This document shows positions 41,728 through 51,179 of a DNA stretch of 64,000 nt, piece after piece (position 1 is the first letter of the stretch; the number at the start of each line of letters is the position of its first letter). The stretch is from positions 83,618 through 147,617 of the forward strand of contig CAJJKI010000002.1 of assembly GCA_905188025.1 (NCBI GenBank). Direction: 5' to 3'. This stretch comes from an uncultured Eubacteriales bacterium (GTDB lineage: Bacteria; Bacillota_I; Bacilli_A; RF39; UBA660). The notes beneath the pieces were generated by a model. The model searched no databases. It saw only the letters and a list, made by a program, of their open reading frames with translations, and was not told the DNA's origin. Position numbers and translations under genes: made by a program.

Positions 41728-42583
41728 GAGGCTTGGGGATAGAAGAGACGGTAAAAGACTTAGGATGGGTGGCTTTGAAAGATTTTTATATTATTTGAAG
41801 CCACGTAGAAGTGACTCTGAAGTATATATATCTAAATGTATAGATGTGACGGAATTAGTTAAATATATGAAAGAGAAGAAGAAAGATAATGAAGATTTAA
41901 CTTATTTCCATTTATTTAGTACAGCAGTAGCTAAAGTAGTTTATAATAAACCTTTACTTAATAGATTTATTATAGGGGGAAATAAGTATGATAGAAATGA
42001 TATTACTTTATCTTTTGTAGCTAAGACAGATTTTTCGGATACGGCTAGAGAGTTTTTGACAGTTATTAAAGTAGATGCTAATGATAGTTTGATGGATATT
42101 AGTAGAAAGATTAAGGGTGACGTTAAGAAGATTAGAAGTAATAAAGAGAGTCATACTGATGATTTTGTTAATAAGCTAGGAAGATTACCTAAATGGGTGA
42201 TGGCTATTATAGTATGGATTATTAAAAGACTTGATAATCATGATATGTTACCACAGTCTCTTACTAAGAATAGTGTATATCATAGTACAGTATTATTATC
42301 TAATTTGGGTAGTATTCATTGTGATGGGATATATCATAATTTAACTAACTTTGGTACTAATTCAATATTACTAACAATTGGCGAAATAAAAGAAGAAGTT
42401 AAAGTAATAGAGGGAGAGATAGTTAAAAGATATGTATGTGATTTTGGAATTACTTTAGATGAGAGAATAGCTGATGGAGTATATTTTGCTAAGAGTATTA
42501 ATTTACTTGAATATATACTTAATGATCCTAAGTTGTTGGAGGGTAAAGTAAATGATAAAATCGTTATTAGTAGGGATAAGTAG
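41720..42583 (+). CDS. Acyltransferase-fold (CAT/E2-like) protein lacking the catalytic histidine
   Basis: 287 residues resembling the catalytic core of 2-oxoacid dehydrogenase E2/chloramphenicol acetyltransferases (LTYFHLFSTAVAKVVYNKPL, NSILLTIGEI, ITLDERIADGVYFAKSINLL). No lipoyl or E1-binding domain is present. The active-site motif DHRxxDG reads DERIADG, with Glu for the catalytic His, so ordinary acetyl transfer by the known mechanism is unlikely. Coupled by 32-base overlap to an AMP-dependent acyl ligase; the pair probably handles one acyl intermediate (inference). Confidence 0.7.
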   Translation: MSKRLGDRRDGKRLRMGGFERFLYYLKPRRSDSEVYISKCIDVTELVKYMKEKKKDNEDLTYFHLFSTAVAKVVYNKPLLNRFIIGGNKYDRNDITLSFVAKTDFSDTAREFLTVIKVDANDSLMDISRKIKGDVKKIRSNKESHTDDFVNKLGRLPKWVMAIIVWIIKRLDNHDMLPQSLTKNSVYHSTVLLSNLGSIHCDGIYHNLTNFGTNSILLTIGEIKEEVKVIEGEIVKRYVCDFGITLDERIADGVYFAKSINLLEYILNDPKLLEGKVNDKIVISRDK

Positions 42584-44294
42584 ATTTATTAGTGATGTAG
42601 TAGAGAAAGTTACTAATAAAGAGCCTTGGTATAAATATTATGGAAATAATAATGATATTAAATATCCTGATATGACTATATTTGAACTTATTAATAAGAC
42701 TGCTGAATCATATCCATTTAATTATGCATATGAATATTATGGAAAGAAAGTTACTTATAGAGAATTTATTTATAAGATTAAGAAGTGTGCTAGTGCTCTT
42801 ATAGAGTTAGGAGTACATGAAGGAGATAGGGTTACTATATGTATGCCTAATACTCCAGTAGCTATTATTACTTTTTATGCAATTAATTATATAGGGGCTA
42901 CTGCTAGTATGATACATCCTTTATCTAGTAGTAGTGAGATAGAATATTATTTAAATGAATCAAATAGTAAATATATATTAACAATAGATTTAGTGTATGA
43001 TAAGCTTATGAGTATTGTTGATAAGACAGGTATTGATAAGATTATTGTTAGTAGTGTATCTGATGATATGAGTAATTTCAAGAGAGTAATGTATTGGTTC
43101 TTTTCAGGTAGAAAGAATAAGATTGAGAAGAATGATAAAGCAATATTTTATAATGATTTGATAAAGTTAGGAATAGATTATAAGGAATTACAACCAGTAA
43201 AGAAGAGTGTAGATGATGAAGCTGTTATTTTATATAGTGGAGGTACTACTGGTAGTCCTAAAGGGATAATTCTTAGTAATATGAATTTTAATGCATTAGC
43301 TATGCAATGTCATATAGCATGTGATCCTGCTAGAGAGGGAGATTCTATATTAGCTGTTTTACCAATATTTCATGGGTTTGGATTGGGAGTATCAATACAT
43401 ACACCTTTATATATAGGAATGAAAGTTATTCTAGTACCAGATTTTAGTCCTAGAAAGTTTGGTGGGTTAATTAAGAAATATAATCCTAATTTTATTACAG
43501 GAGTACCTACTTTATATGAGGCTTTATTAAAGGTAAAGTTAGGAAAAAGATCACTTACACATTTGAACTGTGTTGTTAGTGGAGGAGATACTTTAATACC
43601 TGAATTTAAAAAACAAATAGATGAATATCTTAGAAATCATGGATCAAAAGCACAAATAAGATGTGGATATGGACTTACGGAATGTACAGGGGCTTGTTGT
43701 TTGAATCCTAGAAGAGAATATCGTGATAATAGTATAGGTATTCCAATGCCTAATATGGATTTTAAGATAGTGAAGATTGGTACTAAACAACAGGCTGATT
43801 TTTATCAAGATGGAGAGATATGTATAAGTGGTCCTACGGTTATGAAAGGATACTTGAATGATAAAGAAGAGACTAAGAAAGTATTAGTAAAACATAGTGA
43901 TGGAAAGATATGGCTTCATACTGGAGATATTGGTTGTATGGATGAAGATGGATTTGTATATTTTAAGCAAAGACTTAAGAGACTGATAGTATCTTCTGGA
44001 TATAATGTATATCCTAGTTATATAGAAAATGTACTAATGGGATTAAGCGAGATAGATAGTTGTGTAGTTATTGGAGTACCTCATCCATATAAAAAACAAG
44101 TTGCTAAAGCATATATAGTTTTAAAAGATGGAGTAAAATTAACAGTAGCTTTAAAGAAGAAGATTAAACGTCATTGTGAGACTAATTTAGCTAGGTATTC
44201 ATGGCCATATGAATATGAATTTAGGGATAAATTACCTAAAACACTGGTAGGTAAAGTAGCATATAAGGAGTTGGAGAAAGAGAATCATGTATAA
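42552..44294 (+). CDS. AMP-dependent acyl-CoA synthetase/ligase
   Basis: 580 residues. Adenylate-forming enzyme motifs: ILYSGGTTGSPKGIILSN (P-loop), GYGLTECTGACC, WLHTGDIGCMDEDGFVYF, and KRLIVSSGYNVYPSYIE with the terminal P-K-T-L-V-G-K-V lysine. It activates a carboxylic acid as acyl-AMP and passes it to CoA or a carrier. The substrate is not evident. It overlaps both neighbours (E2-like gene and folD), so it is part of the tyrS operon. Confidence 0.88.
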   Translation: MIKSLLVGISRFISDVVEKVTNKEPWYKYYGNNNDIKYPDMTIFELINKTAESYPFNYAYEYYGKKVTYREFIYKIKKCASALIELGVHEGDRVTICMPNTPVAIITFYAINYIGATASMIHPLSSSSEIEYYLNESNSKYILTIDLVYDKLMSIVDKTGIDKIIVSSVSDDMSNFKRVMYWFFSGRKNKIEKNDKAIFYNDLIKLGIDYKELQPVKKSVDDEAVILYSGGTTGSPKGIILSNMNFNALAMQCHIACDPAREGDSILAVLPIFHGFGLGVSIHTPLYIGMKVILVPDFSPRKFGGLIKKYNPNFITGVPTLYEALLKVKLGKRSLTHLNCVVSGGDTLIPEFKKQIDEYLRNHGSKAQIRCGYGLTECTGACCLNPRREYRDNSIGIPMPNMDFKIVKIGTKQQADFYQDGEICISGPTVMKGYLNDKEETKKVLVKHSDGKIWLHTGDIGCMDEDGFVYFKQRLKRLIVSSGYNVYPSYIENVLMGLSEIDSCVVIGVPHPYKKQVAKAYIVLKDGVKLTVALKKKIKRHCETNLARYSWPYEYEFRDKLPKTLVGKVAYKELEKENHV

Positions 44295-45135
44295 AATAAT
44301 GGATGGAAAGTTAATTAAAAAGCAAATACTAGAAGAACTTAAGAATAAAGTTAGTGAAATGGAAGAGAAGCCTAGTTTAGTAGTTATTCAAATAGGGGAT
44401 AATGATGCTAGTAATGTATATATTAAGCAAAAGGCTAAGATGGCTGATTATATAGGATATGGATATAGACATATTAAGTTAGATGAAAATGTTAGTGAGG
44501 AAGAAGTTCTTAAGATTATTGATGAGCTTAATCAAGATAAGAAGGTTAATGGAGTAATGGTACAAATGCCACTACCTAGACATATTAATACTGATAAGGT
44601 ACAAAATGCTGTTATACCTAGTAAGGATGTAGATGGATTATCTGATTATAATGCAGGATTATTATTTCACAATAAAGAAGCTTTATATTCTTGTACTCCT
44701 TATGGGGTAATGGAATTGTTTAAGAGATATAATATTTCTTTAGAGGGACGTCATGCTGTAGTAGTAGGTAGAAGTAATTTAGTAGGTAAACCTATGGCAA
44801 TGATGCTACTTAATGCAGGGGCTACGGTTACTGTATGTCATTCTAAGACAGTTGATTTAAAGAAATATACAAAGAAAGCTGATATTTTGATTAGTTGTGT
44901 TGGTAAAGCTAATTTTATTACTAAAGAGATGGTTAAGAAGGGCAGTATTGTAATTGACGTAGGTATTACTAGAGGAATCAATGGATTATGTGGAGACGTA
45001 GACTTTGATGAGGTGGCTCCTTCTACTAAATATATTACACCAGTACCTGGAGGTGTAGGACCAATGACGGTAGCTATGCTAGGTATGAATGTAATGGAAG
45101 CTTATATGAAACAAAAGGAGGAAGAAAATGTATAA
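44287..45135 (+). CDS. folD: Methylenetetrahydrofolate dehydrogenase / cyclohydrolase
   Basis: 282 residues. Signatures: YIKQKAKMADYIGYGYRH (catalytic Lys-containing YxxxK-type helix), NGVMVQMPLPRHI, KDVDGL, VVVGRSNLVGKPMAMML and the C-terminal TPVPGGVGPMT. It oxidises 5,10-methylene-THF and hydrolyses methenyl-THF to 10-formyl-THF, complementing fhs at 21.5 kb. Eight-base overlaps on both sides. Confidence 0.97.
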   Translation: MYKIMDGKLIKKQILEELKNKVSEMEEKPSLVVIQIGDNDASNVYIKQKAKMADYIGYGYRHIKLDENVSEEEVLKIIDELNQDKKVNGVMVQMPLPRHINTDKVQNAVIPSKDVDGLSDYNAGLLFHNKEALYSCTPYGVMELFKRYNISLEGRHAVVVGRSNLVGKPMAMMLLNAGATVTVCHSKTVDLKKYTKKADILISCVGKANFITKEMVKKGSIVIDVGITRGINGLCGDVDFDEVAPSTKYITPVPGGVGPMTVAMLGMNVMEAYMKQKEEENV

Positions 45136-45823
45136 ATTATGTTATTTATTTATTCTTTATTTAATGTATGCTTGTCTTGGATGGATAATGGAAGTAATTA
45201 ATTCATATATTCAAAAGAAAAGATTTATTAATAGAGGATTTATGATAGGTCCTTATTGTCCAATATATGGTACAGGAGTATTACTAATTATATATTTATT
45301 AAAGAATTATACAGGTAATTTTTTAGTACTTTTTGTTTTAGCTATGGCTGTATGTATGTCACTAGAATATTTAACTAGTTTAGTAATGGAATGGTTATTT
45401 AATGCTAGATGGTGGGATTATAGTAATCGTAAATTTAATATTAATGGTAGAGTATGTTTAGAGACTGCTATTCCTTTTGGACTTGGTGGATTACTTATTA
45501 TGTATGTAATTAATCCATTATTTACAGGATTATTAGATAAGGGTAGTGAGAAGTTTATTATAATACTTGGAATAATCTTGATGGTGATATTCTTTACTGA
45601 TTTAGTTATATCTTTCTTTGTAATTTTGAAATATCGTAAGGCTGGAGTAGAAAACTTTAAGGATGATACGGAAGAGATGAGTAAGAAGGTGCATGATTAT
45701 TTGGTAAATCATTCTTACTTGACAAAGAGATTTGTAGAATCATTCCCTAATGCAAAGATAAGAGTAGAGAAATTTAAGAAATTATACGAGAAAAGAAAAA
45801 AGAAGATTATGAAGAATAAGTAA
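45128..45823 (+). CDS. Six-TM membrane protein of the putative 'ABC-transporter type IV' family
   Basis: 231 residues with about five or six membrane helices; the N-terminal LFILYLMYACLGWIMEVIN and INRGFMIGPYCPIYGTG segments are the hallmark of the PF06541-type family, whose function is unknown despite its name. A charged helix of about 60 residues ends the protein. Last gene of the tyrS operon, followed by a terminator. Confidence 0.75.
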   Translation: MYKLCYLFILYLMYACLGWIMEVINSYIQKKRFINRGFMIGPYCPIYGTGVLLIIYLLKNYTGNFLVLFVLAMAVCMSLEYLTSLVMEWLFNARWWDYSNRKFNINGRVCLETAIPFGLGGLLIMYVINPLFTGLLDKGSEKFIIILGIILMVIFFTDLVISFFVILKYRKAGVENFKDDTEEMSKKVHDYLVNHSYLTKRFVESFPNAKIRVEKFKKLYEKRKKKIMKNK

Positions 45824-45871
45824 TTAGATTATATGTAATTTAATGAGATTGCTTTTATGGATGAAATAATT

Positions 45872-45903
45872 AGAAGAATTATAGAAAGATTCTTCTTTTT
45901 TTG
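45872..45903 (+). terminator. Intrinsic terminator of the tyrS-folD operon
   Basis: AGAAGAAT / ATTCTTCT (45872-45879, 45889-45896) followed by a T run. Confidence 0.85.
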
Positions 45904-45971
45904 ATATAATTATTATGAGTAAGTGATAAGTAAATATTGATAAATATAAATAATTTTACTGGAGGTGTGTG

Positions 45972-47036
45972 ATGAATATTAGAGATAAGTTTATGCAAAT
46001 GATAATGTTAGGTATGGATATAGAGAGTCTTAATGATGAAGTAATTAGGCTTATTAGAGATTATAAAATAGGGGGAATTGTATTATATAAGAAGAATTAT
46101 CATGATATAGATTCAATGAGGGATTTGATTAATAAGATAAAGAAGATTAATGAAGGGAATATACCATTATTTATAGCTATTGATCAGGAGAATGGTAGAG
46201 TTAATCGTATGCCTGATGAGATAGAGAGGATATATAGTCCTTTGAGACAGGTAAAGACTGGGAAGATAGAGATAGTTAATAAATGTGATGAGATAACTGG
46301 AGAATTGCTTAATAAAGTGGGAGTTAATATGAATTTAGCTCCAGTATTAGATATTAATTATGATGATAGTAAGATTATTGGTAACAGGAGTTATGGAACA
46401 AGTCTTCATGAAGTTATTAAGTATGGTATATCTAGTATGATTAATTATAAGAATATGGGAATAATACCAGTAGTTAAACATTTTCCAGGACATGGACTTG
46501 TTAATGGAGATAGTCATTATTTGATTCCGATGATTAATGATGCTAAGAAGATGGAAGATGATCTAGAAGTGTATGAGAATGCTATTAATAATGGATGCGA
46601 GGTAATAATGATAGGTCATTTAAAGGTTAAAGGATATGGTAGGGAACCTGCTAGTATTAATAAGAATATTATAGAGAAGTGTTTAATAGATAGATATAAT
46701 TATCAGGGATTAATTATTACTGATGACTTGAGAATGAATACGATGAAGTATATATATGGTATTAAAAATATGGTTAATAAGAGTATTCAAGCGGGATCAA
46801 ATATACTTATGATTAAATATAAGAAGAGAGATACTAAAAAGTTATATGATGAATTATATAAGATGGTAGATAAAGAGAAGATTAGTCATGAACTGATAGA
46901 GAATAGTTATCAAAAGATTATTAATATTAAGAATAAGTATAAGATAAGTAATGATATATCTAGTGAAGTTATTGATATAGATAGAATTAATAAAGAGATA
47001 AGAGAAGTTAATGGGGAGATAGAAAAGTTTAGTTAA
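45972..47036 (+). CDS. Glycoside hydrolase family 3, NagZ-like beta-N-acetylhexosaminidase
   Basis: 354 residues, single-domain GH3. IDQENGRVNRM is the substrate-binding loop; KHFPGHGLVNGDSH is the NagZ-type loop bearing the catalytic His/Asp dyad; the nucleophile aspartate lies in IITDDLRMN. NagZ-type enzymes remove GlcNAc from cell wall muropeptides. No signal peptide, so it would act in the cytoplasm on imported fragments. ATG 45972 follows GGAGGTGTGTG. It has its own transcription unit after the terminator at 45872. Confidence 0.88.
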   Translation: MNIRDKFMQMIMLGMDIESLNDEVIRLIRDYKIGGIVLYKKNYHDIDSMRDLINKIKKINEGNIPLFIAIDQENGRVNRMPDEIERIYSPLRQVKTGKIEIVNKCDEITGELLNKVGVNMNLAPVLDINYDDSKIIGNRSYGTSLHEVIKYGISSMINYKNMGIIPVVKHFPGHGLVNGDSHYLIPMINDAKKMEDDLEVYENAINNGCEVIMIGHLKVKGYGREPASINKNIIEKCLIDRYNYQGLIITDDLRMNTMKYIYGIKNMVNKSIQAGSNILMIKYKKRDTKKLYDELYKMVDKEKISHELIENSYQKIINIKNKYKISNDISSEVIDIDRINKEIREVNGEIEKFS

Positions 47037-47109
47037 TTAGTTCGGTTTAATATGAAAAAGTCCGGTTGGAAGTGGAAATTTTAAAAATATAGATACTATA
47101 ATACTGAAT

Positions 47110-47172
47110 TAATGGGATAAATTCTTATAAATTGCTTGCATAATGGGATAAATTATGATATATTTAATGGGA
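47110..47172 (+). repeat. Direct repeats TAATGGGA(TAAATT) upstream of helD
   Basis: TAATGGGATAAATT occurs exactly at 47110-47123 and 47141-47154, and its first eight bases again at 47165-47172. They lie about 80-140 bp before the helD start, in a 213-base gap with no gene. Possible operator or binding-site array. Confidence 0.6.
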
Positions 47173-47249
47173 CCCAAGTAGAAGTAATTTGATAGATAAA
47201 CGTTTTTTTAGAGAAAAAAAGCGTTTTTTTCCGTTGTTTGGAGGTGTTT

Positions 47250-49259
47250 ATGGAGTTACCAAAAGAAGAGGTAAGACTAGAAGAGAAAAGACTTGATGAT
47301 ACGATTAAACTGATAAGAGGAAAGATATCAGTACTAGGACAAGAGTTATATGACAGAGATGATAAAGTCTTAGAATTTAAGAAGTTTATGTGGGATAATA
47401 GAGCGGATATGGATCCTAGTGAACTAAAGACGATGATGAGTGATAATGACTTAGAGATTAGTATGATGATGAAGAAGGGGGAATACTTACAAAAATTATA
47501 TAAGATACAAAATAATCCATATTTTGGAAGAATAGTATTTAGTGATGGGATTAATAAAGATAATGTATATATAGGAATTACTCATGTAACGGATGATAAT
47601 AATAACTATTATGTACATGATTGGAGAAGTCCAATATGTAATTTATTTTATGATTATGAAGTAGGTAAGGCTAGTTATATGGCTCCGATGGGGAAAATTG
47701 AAGGGGAAATTACTTTAAAGAGACAGTATACGATAAAAGATGGAAAGTTATTACATATATTTGATAATAATACGAATATAGATGATGAGTTATTACAGGA
47801 AGTATTAGCTAGTGCGGATAATGATAAGATGAAGAATATAGTTAATACAATACAAGCAGAACAAAATACAGTTATTAGGAATACTGATGATAAGAATTTG
47901 ATAGTACAGGGAATTGCAGGATCAGGAAAGACTTCAGTAGCTCTTCATAGAATAGCATTCTTATTATATAAGATAGAGAATTTGAATTCTAATAATGTAC
48001 TGATATTTTCTCCTAATAAGATATTTTCTGAGTATATTAGTAATGTACTTCCGGAGCTTGGAGAGAGTAATACGATGCAAACTACTATTAATGATTTTCT
48101 TGATATGGAGATTAAAGAGTTTCGTCATGTAGAGACATTTACAGCATTTATAGAGAGAAGTTATCAGGATAGAGAAGATTATGAGTTTATTAAATATAAA
48201 CAAAGTGATAGAGTATATGATGATATAGATGAATATATAAATAGTATGTGTGAGAAGGCAAGATTCTTGGATGATTTATTTATGAGAGACTATAGTTATA
48301 CGAAGAGTGAACTTGATTATATGTTAAATGTTAGATATGAAAAGTTTCCTTTAGGGGAAAGAATTAAGTTTATGGCAGAGAAGATTAGTGAGAATAATTT
48401 TAATGGTAGTATATCTAGAAGTAAAAAAATCATGAGAGAATTATATGATAGGATAAATATTGAAAGAGATTTGGTTAAGATATATATAGATTTCTTTAAT
48501 AGTAGATATAGTAAGATAAAGAAAGATATTAGTTATATTAAGAATGATAAAGATATGTTACATTATGATGATGCTTGTTTATATGTATATATGAAGTGTA
48601 AGTTATATGGATATAATTATAATACTTATATTAAAGAGATAGTTATTGATGAAGCGCAAGATTATTCTTTAGGACAATTAAAGTTAATTAGTAAGATATT
48701 TAGAAATGCTAGTTATACGATACTGGGAGATATTAATCAAACTATTAATCCATACTATAGATATGAGAGTTTAGAAGATATTAAGAAGATACTTCCTGAT
48801 AGTAAATATATAGAGCTTACTAAGACATATAGAAGTAGTGAAGAGATAGTAGAATATAGTAATAGAGTACTTGGACTTAATCATGTTACTGCTATTAGAA
48901 GGAATAAGCCAGTACCAGTAGATGAGGTAGTTGAAGGGGAACTTAATAGTCAGTTAAGACATGATATAGAGGAATGTAAGCTTCATGGTAAGAGTATAGC
49001 TATAATTACTAAGAATCAAGATGAATGTGATAAGATTTATAAGATGCTTAGTGATACGGGTATTAGTAAGATAGATAATAGTAGTAAGAAGTTTAATAGA
49101 AAGTTTATTGTAGTACCGGTATATATGGCTAAAGGATTAGAATTTGATAGTGTAATAATATATACGGATAAGAATAATAAGTATACTAAGGATGAGAAAT
49201 ATTTATATTATGTAGCTATTACGAGAGCACAGCATAAGTTAATAGTATATAATCAATAA
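47250..49259 (+). CDS. helD: HelD-type superfamily 1 helicase-like RNA polymerase recycling factor
   Basis: 669 residues. N-terminal coiled-coil (LEEKRLDDTIKLIRGKISVL), Walker A GIAGSGKTSVALHRIAFLLY, the YVHDWRSPICNLFYDYEVG segment typical of HelD, Walker B VIDEAQDYSLGQLKLI, and VYMAKGLEFDSVII with VAITRAQHKLIV as motifs V and VI. HelD removes stalled RNA polymerase from DNA in Gram-positives. Start ATG 47250 after GGAGGTGTTT; the frame could extend to a TTG at 47238 without an RBS. A strong bidirectional terminator follows. Confidence 0.92.
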   Translation: MELPKEEVRLEEKRLDDTIKLIRGKISVLGQELYDRDDKVLEFKKFMWDNRADMDPSELKTMMSDNDLEISMMMKKGEYLQKLYKIQNNPYFGRIVFSDGINKDNVYIGITHVTDDNNNYYVHDWRSPICNLFYDYEVGKASYMAPMGKIEGEITLKRQYTIKDGKLLHIFDNNTNIDDELLQEVLASADNDKMKNIVNTIQAEQNTVIRNTDDKNLIVQGIAGSGKTSVALHRIAFLLYKIENLNSNNVLIFSPNKIFSEYISNVLPELGESNTMQTTINDFLDMEIKEFRHVETFTAFIERSYQDREDYEFIKYKQSDRVYDDIDEYINSMCEKARFLDDLFMRDYSYTKSELDYMLNVRYEKFPLGERIKFMAEKISENNFNGSISRSKKIMRELYDRINIERDLVKIYIDFFNSRYSKIKKDISYIKNDKDMLHYDDACLYVYMKCKLYGYNYNTYIKEIVIDEAQDYSLGQLKLISKIFRNASYTILGDINQTINPYYRYESLEDIKKILPDSKYIELTKTYRSSEEIVEYSNRVLGLNHVTAIRRNKPVPVDEVVEGELNSQLRHDIEECKLHGKSIAIITKNQDECDKIYKMLSDTGISKIDNSSKKFNRKFIVVPVYMAKGLEFDSVIIYTDKNNKYTKDEKYLYYVAITRAQHKLIVYNQ

Positions 49260-49273
49260 GATATAGATATAGA

Positions 49274-49320
49274 AAAGAGATTAAGTTAACTATAGGAGTA
49301 GTTAAGGCTTAATCTTTTTA
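49274..49320. terminator. Bidirectional terminator between helD and the HTH protein
   Basis: AGATTAAGTTAACTA ... TAGTTAA-GG-CTTAATCT (49278-49315), a long stem with a two-base bulge and a TAGGAG loop, flanked by A and T tracts. Confidence 0.88.
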
Positions 49321-49321
49321 T

Positions 49322-51046
49322 TTATTTTTCTTGGATGGGAGAGGTGAATGATGAGATGGAGTCACGAAGACGAGGATGTTTTATTACAAAGTGAATAGTG
49401 GGATTAGTACTTTTTGAGATGATAGTGTAGTTATTGATAAGATTAATTATAGTGATATTATTAAATGTTTTATGATGGGATAATGATACATGGTAGTTTT
49501 TATTTTGATCTTGATATTTGATAGTAGAATTTAAGTGATCTAGATATTCTTTTTTAGTGTATGTGATGGGAGTTGGGTAGAAGATATTTTCTAGTGATAG
49601 GTGAAGGTTGTCAGTACTAGTATTATTTATTTCATAGATATTATCAGTGATAGAGTTATTTTCTAGTATTTTTTTAGTATGTGATATTTCTTCATGATAG
49701 TAAGAGATTATTTTAGTTTGATCATGAACTGGGACTTTGTTTCTTTTTAATATTTTTCTTAGAAGAGATTCACTTATTGTGAAGAGGGGAAGACTTGAGT
49801 AAGTTCTTACTCTTTCAGTATTTATATTGGTACTAGAAGATAAGAATGATTTATAAGCAATATTAGATTCTTCACGATAGATATCCATTAGAGGACTGGC
49901 TTTTTTTAGAAGAATATTAGATTTTTCTTGATAGAAAGCTAGTTCTTTTTTGTTAGTAGTTAGATAATATTTACCTAGATGATGATTATTAGTAAGAGAT
50001 TCTCCAGTAAGGGCACATACTCCAGAGACATAGTTTAGGTGATTATAGATATTATTTTTATTATCTTTGAAATAGTATGGGGATACTTGATTAGTCATAT
50101 AGATAGGGATCCAGCTTAAGAGACCTAGCATCATTTCATTAAAGGGACGATTTAGATTATGAATGATATTTAGATGAAGGCCTTTTTTTAGACACATAGC
50201 AATAGCAAACATCCATTTTTTACCGAATTCTATATCTTTAGCCATATCTTCCATAGGCATATCACTACACATAAAGATATCAGAATTATTTTTAGATAGG
50301 ACTGTAGCTTTAAAGAAATCTAGTTCTCCTTGCTTCATTTCTTCAAGACCATAATAGTGCCTTGTTTTAGCACGATAGAGGGGAATGTTGGGTACTTTTA
50401 ATTCATCAAATTTAATATCTTTGATATAGTCAGATAAATTAAAGTTATCTAGATTATTTAGAAATGTACTGATATAGTTAATTTTTTCTTTTTGATAGAA
50501 TGAATCATTAGTTAGATAATTATAGATTACTTCAGAGATATTTTTTTTATTTATAGAGATAGATTTATCTAAGAGAGAAGAGATTAGTTGAATACTATTG
50601 GGGGTATTATATTTAGAATTTATATAGTTAGATACTTTTAGAGAGAATGATTTTGGATCAGAGGGTTTTGATTTACCATAACGAATACGAGATATGTGAG
50701 AGGGATCAAAAGAAATATATTTAGCCATATCATTTGTATTTATATTTAGAGTAATGATAAGAGTATTGAGATTAGTACTTAGATTTTCATAATTAAAATT
50801 ATTATTAAGAGAAGTAGTTAATTCTTTTAGGATAGTATCTTCGGTTAGAGGAGTATTACTTTTTTTAGAGAGAATGCTTAATGATTTAGCAAGAGAATTA
50901 ATTTGAGGGCTATTTATACTAGGGGTTCTTTTACCACTACGATATCTACTTATAACGGACTCTGATATATTAGAGAGTATAGATAGTTCTTTTGAAGTAG
51001 AATTAGTTTCTTTTAAATATTTATTTAATATATCTTTAAATTGCAT
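49322..51046 (-). CDS. Large protein with two N-terminal HTH modules and unknown C-terminal domain
   Basis: 574 residues. Residues about 1-45 form one XRE-like HTH (LKETNSTSKELSILSNISES, then VISRYRSGKR) and residues about 95-130 a second (NDMAKYISFDPSHISRIRYG). The rest has conserved-looking blocks DIFMCSDMPMEDMAKDIEFG, KKGLHLNIIHNLNRPFNEMM and LLSWIPIYMTNQVSPYYF. I recognise the overall type as a recurrent, uncharacterised gut-Firmicutes family but know no function; a ligand-sensing regulator is the simplest guess. Start ATG 51046 with AGGTGATAATT upstream, three codons inside the longest frame. Confidence 0.65.
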   Translation of the reverse strand: MQFKDILNKYLKETNSTSKELSILSNISESVISRYRSGKRTPSINSPQINSLAKSLSILSKKSNTPLTEDTILKELTTSLNNNFNYENLSTNLNTLIITLNINTNDMAKYISFDPSHISRIRYGKSKPSDPKSFSLKVSNYINSKYNTPNSIQLISSLLDKSISINKKNISEVIYNYLTNDSFYQKEKINYISTFLNNLDNFNLSDYIKDIKFDELKVPNIPLYRAKTRHYYGLEEMKQGELDFFKATVLSKNNSDIFMCSDMPMEDMAKDIEFGKKWMFAIAMCLKKGLHLNIIHNLNRPFNEMMLGLLSWIPIYMTNQVSPYYFKDNKNNIYNHLNYVSGVCALTGESLTNNHHLGKYYLTTNKKELAFYQEKSNILLKKASPLMDIYREESNIAYKSFLSSSTNINTERVRTYSSLPLFTISESLLRKILKRNKVPVHDQTKIISYYHEEISHTKKILENNSITDNIYEINNTSTDNLHLSLENIFYPTPITYTKKEYLDHLNSTIKYQDQNKNYHVSLSHHKTFNNITIINLINNYTIISKSTNPTIHFVIKHPRLRDSISSFTSPIQEK

Positions 51047-51179
51047 AATTATCACCTAATGGTATTATACTATAAAAAATGAGAGTTGTCAGTTAAAACA
51101 TTGTTTTAGATGGCAAGAATATTTATTTATATTGATAAATAGATTATACTATAGATAGTAGTGGTAAAGGAGAGTTATG

